Source: Methylocystis sp. H62
GTDB lineage: Bacteria > Pseudomonadota > Alphaproteobacteria > Rhizobiales > Beijerinckiaceae
Length of the DNA: 64,000 nt
Direction: 5' to 3'
Assembly (NCBI RefSeq): GCF_015709515.1
Contig: NZ_JADNQZ010000059.1
Location: 310,001-374,000 of the forward strand
Shown here in pieces: positions 21,973-30,807 of the stretch; positions within the stretch are counted from its first letter, which is position 1, and the number at the start of each line of letters is the position of its first letter. The translations under genes were made by a program, and so were the position numbers. The notes beneath the pieces are model-generated. The model was not told the DNA's origin. It did no database searches and was given only the letters and a program-made list of their open reading frames with translations.

Positions 21973-22959
21973 ATGAGCGTAACACTCGAAAAGCGGCGCA
22001 AAGTCGCGGAGTTGGAGAATTTTGAACGGCGGATACTTCAAGAGAAGCGGCGCCTTTTAAGCGAGCTGGAAAGCTTGGAGAGGCCCTTCCGCAACACGCG
22101 CGCGATGGGCTGGATCAAGGATTTTTCGAGCGACGTCGCTGGCGCGTGGCGCGCGGTCCAGGGCGCCGCGTCAATTAGAGCGCCGGTCTGGTTTTATGTC
22201 GTCGCCGGGGCCATCCTGCTCGGAGGCGGCGGCTTCGTCGCACAATTCGCCTCGAGAGGCGCGCCGCGCGCCGATGGCGCGACGCTGCGTCAGGTCGAAA
22301 CGCCGACGACGCCTGTGCGGATCGAGCAGCCGGCGCCGGCGTCCGTGACCGAGGCGGCGCAAGCCGCCGACGTCGCGTCATCCTCGGCGCTTAGCGCCCC
22401 GCCGGACTCAATTGCGCCTCCGACGCCGTCGACGCCCGACTCCAAGGAGCTAAAGCAGCGGCTTCTGGAGGCCCAGGCCGCGTCGGAGCCCTTGCCCGAG
22501 CCGCTGGCGCCGCCCCAAAAAGCCGTCGTTCCCGCCGCCACGTCAACGCTCGGCGCGGCGACGGTTCCGCCGCTCGGCGCGGCGCTGCCGAACACCGCCT
22601 TCGACGACGCGCCGCCAGTTGATGCGGCCGCGACGGCGGCGCCGGACGACGCGGCGCCAGCGGCACGGACCGCGGCGCGCGAAAGCCAGCGCGAGGACGA
22701 GCCCGCGGACGAAGGCCGCCGCGCAAAATGCTTCGTCAAGATCGATGGACGGGTTCTCTTCGAGCGCAGCTGCATGCTCCGCCAGCCCAGGCGCTCAACG
22801 CTGACGCTCAACGCCGGAGACGACGCGGTCGTTCTGACGCAAGATCATGGACGGACGTGGACGGCGAGCCTCGGCGGCCGCAGCCTCGGCAAGGTCTATC
22901 GAAGCGGCGAGTGCTGGGGCCGTCGCCGACAGGTCTTCATCTGCGCGAGGGGCGCGTGA
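21973..22959 (+). CDS. Membrane protein with N-terminal coiled coil, unknown function
   Basis: A 328-residue protein. Residues 1-40 are a charged Glu/Lys/Arg heptad-like coiled coil (VAELENFERRILQEKRRLLSE). One membrane helix follows (about 72-92, WFYVVAGAILLGGGGFVAQF), then a long Ala/Pro/Thr-rich linker (about 95-250). The compact C-terminal 75 residues contain four Cys (KCFVKID...SCMLRQ...GECWG...FICARG). The ATG at 21973 is preferred, since GGAG lies upstream. Topology suggests a cytoplasmic coiled coil and a disulphide-bonded periplasmic head. No family recognised. Confidence 0.7.
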   Translation: MSVTLEKRRKVAELENFERRILQEKRRLLSELESLERPFRNTRAMGWIKDFSSDVAGAWRAVQGAASIRAPVWFYVVAGAILLGGGGFVAQFASRGAPRADGATLRQVETPTTPVRIEQPAPASVTEAAQAADVASSSALSAPPDSIAPPTPSTPDSKELKQRLLEAQAASEPLPEPLAPPQKAVVPAATSTLGAATVPPLGAALPNTAFDDAPPVDAAATAAPDDAAPAARTAARESQREDEPADEGRRAKCFVKIDGRVLFERSCMLRQPRRSTLTLNAGDDAVVLTQDHGRTWTASLGGRSLGKVYRSGECWGRRRQVFICARGA

Positions 22960-23044
22960 AGCGCGCCGGGCCTATCGGCTTTTCGCTCGCGTAGAATCAT
23001 TGGAGGGCGCGGCGCGCCCGCTGGCAGCTGCGGATACAATGGCA

Positions 23045-23074
23045 GCCCCGCCGATCGTTAGCGGCGGGGCTTTT
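23045..23074 (+). terminator. Rho-independent terminator
   Basis: Stem GCCCCGCCG (23045-23053) and CGGCGGGGC (23062-23070) around an eight-base loop, followed by TTTT then GCGTTTT. It lies about 85 bases after the coiled-coil membrane protein gene and ends that transcript. Confidence 0.85.
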
Positions 23075-23120
23075 GCGTTTTCTCGAAGGCGTGAATTCAA
23101 CTTTTTCGATGGAGGCCACG

Positions 23121-23771
23121 TTGAGATTCAAACATCTTATCGCGACCGCTTTGGCGCTCGCCGGGATATTGTTTTCAGGCGTCGCTCTGGCGGAGAAGTC
23201 AGAGGAGCGGGTTGTGAAGGAGGCGATCGCGCTCTTTCGCGCTTATGGAGTCATGCACCCTAAAGTGGCTCGCAATTCAGTGCGGCGCTGCTTCTATTCG
23301 GCGAGATGGAGATGGGGGAGCATTCCGGAGGGATACTCGCGCAAATTCTTCGGGATCAGGGCGCTGGCGGGACTGGCCGCGGAAAACCCTTCTGGCTTCT
23401 ATGAGGTCATGAAAATATTCGATCCGGAAGGTCTGCAGCCCGATGCTTTGTGCACCGAGGAAGAGGATAAGGAGAAATTGGAAGAGTGGCGCGAAGTATT
23501 CGAGAACAAAACCAAATCGCTGGATAAGCGTGAGATCGAAGATTCTCCTTATTCTCCGTACTTTGTGCGGATAGAGTATACATTTCCGGTTTTCGACACC
23601 AGATTTCGCAAGGCGGCGTTCATAGAAAATGTTGTAGTAAGGCAATTCAGACGATGGCCCGATGGCAGGGTGACGCCCTTGCCCCTCGAACTTACCCACA
23701 CGGTGGTAATTTTTGAAAAGCGCAACGACGTTTGGCGCGAAATTGAGAGAGGGATTCTCGGGCAAACATAA
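23121..23771 (+). CDS. Exported protein of unknown function
   Basis: A 216-residue protein with a Sec signal peptide (FKHLIATALALAGILFSGVALA-E). TTG 23121 is taken as start because GGAGG is five bases before it; an in-frame ATG at 23109 is the alternative. The mature part is rich in Glu, Lys, Arg and aromatic residues, with two Cys. No known domain is recognised. Its codon use is slightly less GC-rich than its neighbours, which may mean later acquisition. It lies behind a terminator, so it needs its own promoter. Confidence 0.7.
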   Translation: MRFKHLIATALALAGILFSGVALAEKSEERVVKEAIALFRAYGVMHPKVARNSVRRCFYSARWRWGSIPEGYSRKFFGIRALAGLAAENPSGFYEVMKIFDPEGLQPDALCTEEEDKEKLEEWREVFENKTKSLDKREIEDSPYSPYFVRIEYTFPVFDTRFRKAAFIENVVVRQFRRWPDGRVTPLPLELTHTVVIFEKRNDVWREIERGILGQT

Positions 23772-23809
23772 GCCTTGACCGTGATACGCATCTCTTTGAA
23801 CGGCTCGCC

Positions 23810-23914
23810 TGTCATTCCCGACGCGCGCAAAGCGCGCGATCGATCCAGAGCAAACCAGCGTTCTTGGAATCGGCTCCGGATTCCCGATCAGGCCTTCGGC
23901 CTGTCGGGAATGAC
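23810..23914. repeat. Dispersed double-hairpin repeat, copy 2
   Basis: Same plan as 8887-9001: TGTCATTCCCGACG at the left, a GCGCGC-type hairpin, a GATCCAGAG box, then a right hairpin CAGGCCTTCGGCCTG flanked by ATTCCCGA and TCGGGAAT, ending GAATGAC. It lies between two convergent genes, a usual site for such elements. Confidence 0.8.
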
Positions 23915-23956
23915 CGCGGTCCAAGCGAACTCATCAGCCGGACCCGTATCAGACTA

Positions 23957-26239
23957 TCATTTGCGGCGCGCGGGCTTCCGCTCACGTTCCTTTTTCGCCC
24001 GCGGCGGCGGGGCGCGGCGTTCGCCGCCGCTCACCACCTCGAAGCGCAGGGCGCCGGCGATCGGCGCCGCCTCGATCAGCTTCACTTCTATAATATCCGC
24101 CAGCCGGTAGCTGACGCCGGAGCGCGAGGTGAGCGCATGCGCCGCCTCGTCATAGGCGTAATATTCACGGCCCAGCGTCGCCGCCGGCACGAATCCATCG
24201 GCGCCTGTCTCGGCGAGGCGCACGAACAGACCGGATCTCGTGACGCCGGAAATGCGCGCCTGAAAGCGCGCGCCGATCTGGTCGGCGAGATGATGCGCGA
24301 TGAGCCGATCGACGGTCTCGCGCTCCGCCGCCATCGCGCGTCGCTCGGCGGCCGAGATGCGGGCGGCGATCTCCGCGAGTTCGCCGACCGGCATCTCCGG
24401 CAAGGCGCCTTCGCCGAATTTCAGTGCGCGAATGAGCGCGCGATGCACGATCAAATCGGCGTAGCGACGAATCGGCGAGGTGAAATGCGCGTAGCGGCGC
24501 AGATTGAGGCCGAAGTGCCCGTAATTTTCATGCGTATATTCCGCCTGCGCCTGCGTGCGCAGAATGATCTCGTTGACGATGTTCTCGTGCTCCAGGCCCT
24601 TCACGCGACCCAGGATCACATTGAAATGCGCGGGGCGCAGCGCCTGGCCCTTGGCGAGCTTGACGCCGATCGTCGCAAGAAATTCCGAAAGCGCCGTGAC
24701 CTTTTCGCGCGAAGGTTCGTCATGGGCGCGATAGATCAGCTGCTGGCGATGCTGCTCCAAGGTTTCGGCCGCCGCGACATTCGCCAGAATCATGAATTCT
24801 TCGATCAGCCGATGCGCTTCGAGCCGCGGCGGAATGATGACGCGGTCGAAGGTGCCGTCTGTCTTCAACAGGATCTTGCGTTCGGGCAGATCGAGATCGA
24901 GCGGCGCGCGCAGATTGCGGGCGTGCCGCAGCGCTTCATGCGCGGCGTAAAGCGTTTGCAGCACCGGGGCGAGCAGCGGCTTCGTGGTTTCATCCGTGCG
25001 GCCCTCGATCGCGTCCTGCGCCTGCGCATAGGCGAGCTTGGCGTGCGAGCGCATCATCACGCGATGAAAACTGTGATCGATCTTCCTGCCCTTGCTGGTG
25101 ACGCGCATGCGCACGGCGAGCGCCGGCCGATCTTCATTGGGCCGCAGTGAGCACAGGTCGTTGGAGATGCGCTCGGGCAGCATCGGCACGACGCGGTCGG
25201 GGAAATAGACCGAATTGCCCCGCTCCAAGGCGTCGCGGTCGAGCGCCGAGCGCGGCGTCACATAATGCGCCACGTCGGCGATCGCGACCGTCAGGACGAA
25301 GCCGCCGTCATTATCCGGCGCGCTGTCGAGCGCGGCGTGCACCGCGTCGTCGTGGTCCTTGGCGTCCGGCGGATCGATCGTGACAAGCGGCAGATCGCGC
25401 CAGTCTTCGCGGCCGTGCAGAGACGCGGGCTGCGCGCGCTCGGCCTCCGTTGTCGCCTCGGCGCGAAACACGTCGGGAATGTCATGCGCCCGCAGCGCGA
25501 TGAGGCTCACCGCTTTTTCGCCCGTCACCGAGCCGAGCGTTTCGCGCACGCGGGAGCGCGGCGCGCCAAAGCGCGTCTTGCCGACGAGATCGACCGAGAC
25601 GAGGTCGCCGTGCTTGCCGACGCCGAGGTCGGCCGCCGCGACGGCGAGTTCGCGTCCGGCCTGCTTCTTGTCGATCGGCTGGATACGGCCGGCGCCATTC
25701 GCTTCGATATGCAGCACGCCGAGCACGCGTTGCCGCTGGCGCGAGAGGAGTTTGACGACGCGTCCGACATAGGGCGGCTCGTTTGGTCCGGCGTCGCGGT
25801 CGGGCTCGGCGCGCACCAGCGCGCGATCGCCGACGCCGGGCAGGGGCTCCCCCGGCCGGGCGTGGCGCGGCGCGTGGATGCGGATGCGAGGGGCCGGGCC
25901 CAGCTCGTCCTCGTCCCATTCGACCGGCGCGGCGATCATCTCGCCGTCGCGGTCGCGCGCGATGATGTCGACGAGCGCAACTGGCGGCAGCGTCCCCTTG
26001 CGGTTCACGCGCTTGCCGCGCTTTTCCAGGAGGCCCTCGTCCGCCATCTCGGCGAGCAACCGCTTGACGGCGATGCGGTCGTCGCCGGCGACGCCGAAGG
26101 CGCGGGCGATTTCGCGCACGCCGATCTTGCGCGGGCCGCCCGCCTCGGTTTCGCGGGTGATGAAGGCCAGGATGTCTTCGCGAGAGGGCGTGTGTTTTGC
26201 TGTGTCGTCTTTCGCCAAGGGCTCGCTCAATAGAGGCAA
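23957..26239 (-). CDS. rnr: Ribonuclease R
   Basis: A 760-residue 3'-to-5' exoribonuclease that degrades structured RNA. Order of domains: N-terminal winged helix (residues 15-85), cold-shock-type OB domains, the RNB catalytic domain with the acidic motif IDPPDAKDHDDAV (near residue 290), and a C-terminal S1 domain ending in a basic tail (KKERERKPARRK). The start is uncertain: the longest frame begins with TTG 26239, and other TTG codons follow within 25 bases. It lies downstream of topA, a common alphaproteobacterial pair. Confidence 0.94.
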   Translation of the reverse strand: MPLLSEPLAKDDTAKHTPSREDILAFITRETEAGGPRKIGVREIARAFGVAGDDRIAVKRLLAEMADEGLLEKRGKRVNRKGTLPPVALVDIIARDRDGEMIAAPVEWDEDELGPAPRIRIHAPRHARPGEPLPGVGDRALVRAEPDRDAGPNEPPYVGRVVKLLSRQRQRVLGVLHIEANGAGRIQPIDKKQAGRELAVAAADLGVGKHGDLVSVDLVGKTRFGAPRSRVRETLGSVTGEKAVSLIALRAHDIPDVFRAEATTEAERAQPASLHGREDWRDLPLVTIDPPDAKDHDDAVHAALDSAPDNDGGFVLTVAIADVAHYVTPRSALDRDALERGNSVYFPDRVVPMLPERISNDLCSLRPNEDRPALAVRMRVTSKGRKIDHSFHRVMMRSHAKLAYAQAQDAIEGRTDETTKPLLAPVLQTLYAAHEALRHARNLRAPLDLDLPERKILLKTDGTFDRVIIPPRLEAHRLIEEFMILANVAAAETLEQHRQQLIYRAHDEPSREKVTALSEFLATIGVKLAKGQALRPAHFNVILGRVKGLEHENIVNEIILRTQAQAEYTHENYGHFGLNLRRYAHFTSPIRRYADLIVHRALIRALKFGEGALPEMPVGELAEIAARISAAERRAMAAERETVDRLIAHHLADQIGARFQARISGVTRSGLFVRLAETGADGFVPAATLGREYYAYDEAAHALTSRSGVSYRLADIIEVKLIEAAPIAGALRFEVVSGGERRAPPPRAKKERERKPARRK

Positions 26240-26360
26240 GAAAATCGCCGTTCGACGCGGCGGGCGTGCGCTTCAACCGAACTCGGCATCACACATATAG
26301 GACGCCGGCGGCAAAGTTGAAACGCTGCTTCAAGCTCGGCGAATTCGAGAGCGCGTTCCT

Positions 26361-29285
26361 CTACTTCGCCGCAGCTTTTTTCGTCGCCAGCTTTTTGGCG
26401 GGCGCCTTCTTGGCCGCAGGTTTCTTTGCGACCGTCCCGGCGACCTTTACCGGCTGGGACTCGTCGAATGGCGCCTCATCGCTGTCTTCGATTTTCTTCT
26501 TGGCGTTGGTCGGCGTTTTCTTACCGGCTGCTTTCTTGGCCGGCGCTTTTTTCGCCGATTTCTTCGGCGCGCCGCCCTTGGCTTCGATCAGTTGCAGGGC
26601 CTCTTCGAGAGTCACGTCCTCGGCCGAAGCGCCCTTGGCCAGCGTCGCGTTGATCTTGCCCCAGTTGACGTATGCGCCAAAGCGGCCGGGGCGCACCGTG
26701 ACCTTGCCGCCCTCGGGATGCTCGCCGAGCAAGCGTCCCCCGCCGCCCGTCGCGCCGCCGCCGCCGGCAGCCTTTTCGGCGAGAAGCTCGAGCGCCTGTT
26801 CGAGCGTCAGCGACGCCTGATCGATGGCGCGCGGGATCGTCGCATTGATCTTGCCCCAGTTTACATAAGGACCAAAACGGCCAGCCTTGACGGTCACCGA
26901 ACCGCCTTGAGGGTGATCGCCGAGCACGCGCGCCGGCTCCGAGGACCCGCGCGAGAAGCGGGAGCCCCCGCCGCCCGACTCCTTCTGCACGATGAGATCG
27001 ATGGCGCGGTTGGCGCCAATGCTCAGCACGTCGTCGTCGCGGCCGATATTGGCGTAGGTCTTGCCGTGCTGGACATAGGGCCCGAAGCGCCCGATGCCGG
27101 CGACGATGGGTTCGCCGCTCGTCGGATGTTTCGCGACTTCGCGCGGCAGCGCGAGCAGGGCGATGGCCTGCATCAGCGTCAGATCGTCAGGCCTGATGCT
27201 TTTGGGGAGCGACGCGCGTTTGGGCTTTTCGCCGCCTTCTTCCTGCTCGCCTTCCTGCACATAGGCGCCGAAGCGGCCATCCCGCAGGGTGACCTCCGCG
27301 CCCGTCTCGGGATTGACGCCCAGGACCTTCACGCCCGGTCTCGCCGCATCGGCGGCGTCGCCCGTCGGCGGCGACAGGGTGCGCGTGTAGCGGCATTCGG
27401 GATAGTTGGAGCAGCCGACGAAGGCGCCGAACTTGCCGATCTTGAGCGAGAGCTGACCGCTGTTGCAGGCGGGGCAGAGCCGCGGATCGCCTCCGTCTTC
27501 CTTCGCCGGGAAGACGTGTGGACCCAGCAGTTCGTTGAGGCTGTCGAGCACCTCGCTGACGCGCAGATCCTTGGTGCCGTCGACGGCCGCCGAGAAATCT
27601 TTCCAGAAGTCCCGCAGCACCTGCTTCCAGTCGATCTCATTATTGGAGACGAGATCGAGCTTTTCTTCGAGGTCCGCGGTGAAGTCGAATTCGACGTAGC
27701 GCGAGAAGAAGCTTTCGAGGAAGGCGACGACGAGGCGTCCCTTGTCCTCGGGCACGAGGCGCTTCTTGTCGATCCGCACATAGTCGCGGTCGCGCAGCAC
27801 GGCGAGCGTCGAGGCGTAGGTCGACGGGCGCCCGATGCCGAGCTCCTCCATGCGCTTGACCAGCGTCGCCTCGGTGAAACGCGGCGGCGGCTCGGTGAAA
27901 TGCTGGGTGGCGTCGATTTTTTCGCGCGTGCACGTTTCGCCTTGCGCCATCGCCGGCAGGCGACCGCCGTCCTCGTCCTCGCCGTCGTCGCGGCCTTCCT
28001 GATAGAGCTCGAGGAAGCCCGGGAAACGAACGACCTGACCCGTCGCGCGCAGCTCCAGCGCGTGGGCGCCGGCTTTGGCGTCGATGTCGACGGTGGTTCG
28101 CTCCATCTCGGCCGACTCCATCTGGCTGGCGATGGTGCGCGTCCAGATCAGCTCATAGAGCTTGGCCTGTTCGGGTTCGAGATATTTGGCCACGTCCTTG
28201 GGCAATCGCGCCGGGTCGGTCGGGCGGATCGCCTCGTGAGCTTCCTGCGCGTTCTTGGCCTTCGTCGTATATTTGCGCGGAACCTTGGGAACGAAACGGT
28301 CGCCGTATGTCTTTCCAATCACGCCGCGCACGCTCGCGACCGCCTCGGGCGCCATGTCGACGCCGTCGGTTCGCATATAAGTAATGAGACCCGCCGTCTC
28401 GCCGCCGATGTCGACGCCTTCATAGAGCCGCTGGGCGATGCGCATGGTGATCGCCGGCGCCAGCCCGAGCTTTCGCGAGGCCTCCTGCTGCAGGGTGGAG
28501 GTCGTGAAGGGCGCGTAAGGGTGGCGCTTCACCGGCTTTGCTTCGACCGAGCGGACAACGAAGGCGGCGGTCTCCAGCGCCTTCTTGAAGTCCTCGGCCT
28601 CCTGGCCCGCGCCGATGTCGAGCCGCGAAATCTTCTTGCCGTCGGCGCCGACCAGGCGGGCCGTAAAGGGTTCGCCCGCCTTGGTCTTCAGATGGGCGAC
28701 GAGCGACCAATATTCGCGTGCGACGAATTTTTCGATTTCGAGCTCGCGGTCGCAGACGAGGCGAAGCGAGACGGACTGCACGCGGCCGGCCGAACGGGCG
28801 CCGGGGAGCTTGCGCCACAGCACCGGCGATAGGGTGAAGCCCACGAGATAGTCGAGCGCGCGGCGGGCGAGATAGGCGTCGACCAGCGCCTGATCGATCT
28901 CGCGCGGATGCGCCATCGCCTCTTGGATCGCCGACTTGGTGACCGCATTGAAGACCACGCGCTCAATCTTCTTATCCTTGAGCACGCGCTTCTTGTTCAA
29001 AATGTCGAGCAAGTGCCAGGAGATGGCCTCGCCCTCGCGGTCGGGGTCGGTCGCGAGGATGACTTTGTCGGCGCCCTTCACCGCCTCGGCGATGGCGGCG
29101 ACGCGCTTTGCGCCCTTGGCGTCCATTTCCCAGACCATGAGAAAATCCTGGTCGGGGTCGACCGATCCGTCCTTGGCGGGAAGGTCGCGAACATGGCCGT
29201 AGCAGGCCAACACATTGAAGTTCTTGCCTAAATATTTGTTGATCGTCTGCGCTTTGGCCGCCGATTCGACGATAACGACATTCAT
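26361..29285 (-). CDS. topA: DNA topoisomerase I
   Basis: A 974-residue type IA topoisomerase that relaxes negative supercoils. The Toprim domain starts at once (VIVESAAKAQTI; ATDPDREGEAISWHL). The active-site Tyr is in GLITYMRTDGVDM near residue 300. One true Cys4 zinc ribbon (CPACNSG...CSNYPEC) is followed by four cysteine-free RFGxYV repeats. The tail is a lysine/alanine-rich histone-like segment of about 60 residues. ATG 29285 gives the standard MNVVIVES start. Confidence 0.96.
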   Translation of the reverse strand: MNVVIVESAAKAQTINKYLGKNFNVLACYGHVRDLPAKDGSVDPDQDFLMVWEMDAKGAKRVAAIAEAVKGADKVILATDPDREGEAISWHLLDILNKKRVLKDKKIERVVFNAVTKSAIQEAMAHPREIDQALVDAYLARRALDYLVGFTLSPVLWRKLPGARSAGRVQSVSLRLVCDRELEIEKFVAREYWSLVAHLKTKAGEPFTARLVGADGKKISRLDIGAGQEAEDFKKALETAAFVVRSVEAKPVKRHPYAPFTTSTLQQEASRKLGLAPAITMRIAQRLYEGVDIGGETAGLITYMRTDGVDMAPEAVASVRGVIGKTYGDRFVPKVPRKYTTKAKNAQEAHEAIRPTDPARLPKDVAKYLEPEQAKLYELIWTRTIASQMESAEMERTTVDIDAKAGAHALELRATGQVVRFPGFLELYQEGRDDGEDEDGGRLPAMAQGETCTREKIDATQHFTEPPPRFTEATLVKRMEELGIGRPSTYASTLAVLRDRDYVRIDKKRLVPEDKGRLVVAFLESFFSRYVEFDFTADLEEKLDLVSNNEIDWKQVLRDFWKDFSAAVDGTKDLRVSEVLDSLNELLGPHVFPAKEDGGDPRLCPACNSGQLSLKIGKFGAFVGCSNYPECRYTRTLSPPTGDAADAARPGVKVLGVNPETGAEVTLRDGRFGAYVQEGEQEEGGEKPKRASLPKSIRPDDLTLMQAIALLALPREVAKHPTSGEPIVAGIGRFGPYVQHGKTYANIGRDDDVLSIGANRAIDLIVQKESGGGGSRFSRGSSEPARVLGDHPQGGSVTVKAGRFGPYVNWGKINATIPRAIDQASLTLEQALELLAEKAAGGGGATGGGGRLLGEHPEGGKVTVRPGRFGAYVNWGKINATLAKGASAEDVTLEEALQLIEAKGGAPKKSAKKAPAKKAAGKKTPTNAKKKIEDSDEAPFDESQPVKVAGTVAKKPAAKKAPAKKLATKKAAAK

Positions 29286-29394
29286 CTCATGATCATTCCA
29301 GGAGGCGCGCCGGCTTGGCGAGCGGCGGAAGATGGTCAAAATGGGCGCCCCCTGTCAAATTGGCTAGTCCAGGGGCCTGAAGGAAAGCTGCGCC

Positions 29395-29880
29395 ATGGAA
29401 AAGCCGATCAGGTCCGTTTCAGCCGCAGTCGAGGCGACGGATGTCGCCCCTCGCGCCAAGCGCTCGAGCTACCCCGACCCGTTCTCGGCGCGGGTTCGCG
29501 GCCGCGAGAAACGGTCGCTTGGCGACTTTTTTGGCCTGACCAATTTTGGCGTCAATCTCACGACGCTCGCCCCCGGCGCGCAGTCCGCGCTGAAGCATCG
29601 CCACAGCCGGCAGGACGAATTCGTCTTTATCCTGGAGGGAGAGCCGACGCTGCTGCGCGACGATGAAGAGATCCTCCTGCGCGCCGGCATGTGCGCGGGC
29701 TTCCCCGCGCAGGGCGCAGCCCACTGCCTCGTCAACAGAACCGATGGCGACGTCGTCTATCTGGAAATTGGCGACCGGTCGGCAGGCGACGCGGCGACCT
29801 ATCCCGACGACGACCTCGCCGCAGCGCTCGGCCCGGACGGGCACTGGATCATGACGCACAAGGACGGCCGTCCCTATTGA
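29395..29880 (+). CDS. Cupin-domain protein
   Basis: A 161-residue single cupin. Metal-binding motif 1 is KHRHSRQDEFVFILEG (about residues 65-80) and motif 2 lies near AHCLVNRTDGDVVYLEIG. The last part holds DDDL...HKDGRPY, typical of proteins annotated as cupin/transcriptional regulators without a DNA-binding domain. Substrate unknown. It is divergent from topA with a 109-base gap. Confidence 0.88.
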   Translation: MEKPIRSVSAAVEATDVAPRAKRSSYPDPFSARVRGREKRSLGDFFGLTNFGVNLTTLAPGAQSALKHRHSRQDEFVFILEGEPTLLRDDEEILLRAGMCAGFPAQGAAHCLVNRTDGDVVYLEIGDRSAGDAATYPDDDLAAALGPDGHWIMTHKDGRPY

Positions 29881-29973
29881 TGCGCGGACGCGCGCGACTT
29901 GGCTCGTGCGACTGGCTTGCTCGCCATGACGCCCTCCTGTATGAGCGGTCGCACGCGGCGCACGCCGTGCCAA

Positions 29974-30044
29974 GGCCTCGTGGCGGAGTGGCTACGCAGA
30001 GGACTGCAAATCCTTGTACGGGGGTTCGATTCCCTCCGAGGCCT
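29974..30044 (+). tRNA. tRNA-Cys (GCA)
   Basis: Acceptor arms GGCCTCG and CGAGGCC with discriminator T73, as expected for tRNA-Cys. The anticodon loop CTGCAAA gives anticodon GCA, flanked by AGGA/TCCT. The T loop TTCGATT is standard. The CCA is not encoded. Confidence 0.96.
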
Positions 30045-30203
30045 CGCCTTTCTCACACGAGAATTTGGCGCCATAATTTGAAGGCGCGCACTTAACGATA
30101 GCGCAGAAGAAGCGGGCCGCGCGGTCAATACGCGCTGCATTTGGGTTCGTTTTCTTCGCAGTTGCGGTATAGTTGGGGCGACATCACATCGAAGAGGGTA
30201 ACG

Positions 30204-30407
30204 ATGCTGAATGCGTTGATTGCGGATGCGCAGGCGCGGCTGGACCAGGCGCGCCGCGAGTTGAAATCCGCCGTGCTTGATTTCGACGTCTCAGACGACA
30301 GGCTTCTGGAATTGCGGGCCTCGGCGCGCCGCGTCTACGACGAACTCAGCGCGCTCGACCGCAAGAAGCTCAAGAGAGGCTTTTTGGGGTTTTTGAAAGT
30401 CTGGTGA
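30204..30407 (+). CDS. Small conserved-looking protein, unknown
   Basis: A 67-residue charged, mostly helical protein (NALIADAQARLDQARREL; RKKLKRGFLGFLKVW). ATG 30204 follows GAGGG by five bases. Heptad-like spacing of hydrophobic residues suggests a short coiled coil. No function can be given. Confidence 0.6.
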   Translation: MLNALIADAQARLDQARRELKSAVLDFDVSDDRLLELRASARRVYDELSALDRKKLKRGFLGFLKVW

Positions 30408-30503
30408 CCGCTCTGCGGCGCGTCGGCTCTTTTGCCCGCCGACGCGCGCTCCATAATTAATTTAGGAGCGCGCGTTCATCGCGCCGCAGAACGAGGTCGC
30501 CAA

Positions 30504-30797
30504 ATGATTAGTCCTGAAACGCCTCCTGGCGCCGAGGTAGTTTGCGTAGACGCGACTGCGGGCCCCTATGGCCGTTGCGAGGGCTTGGCCCGTGGCGGGA
30601 TTTACACGGTCGCGCGGATCGCCCGCGGCATCGATGGCGGTCACGTCGTCATTCTGGGGGAAGTTTCGCCCTGGCGGACCTATGCGCCGCCCTGGGGCGT
30701 CGTGGAGGTTGGTTTTGAGCTTCGACGCTTCCGCTACCTCGATATCCCTGACGAACTGACAAGGCTGCTGCACGAGACGCAGTTGGAGGACGTCTAA
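30504..30797 (+). CDS. Small protein of unknown function
   Basis: A 97-residue protein with beta-rich composition (GAEVVCVDATAG, GGIYTVARIARG, VVILGEVSP). It looks like a small SH3- or OB-like barrel, and proteins of this look are often found in prophages and rhizobial chromosomes. GAGG seven bases before the ATG. Function unknown. Confidence 0.6.
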   Translation: MISPETPPGAEVVCVDATAGPYGRCEGLARGGIYTVARIARGIDGGHVVILGEVSPWRTYAPPWGVVEVGFELRRFRYLDIPDELTRLLHETQLEDV

Positions 30798-30807
30798 CCT
30801 TCTCGCG

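Noticed and set aside
23864-25150. Plus-strand frame of 428 codons
   Set aside because: Antisense to the catalytic part of RNase R.
26592-28832. Plus-strand open frame of 746 codons
   Set aside because: Antisense to topA; the minus strand carries all topoisomerase motifs.
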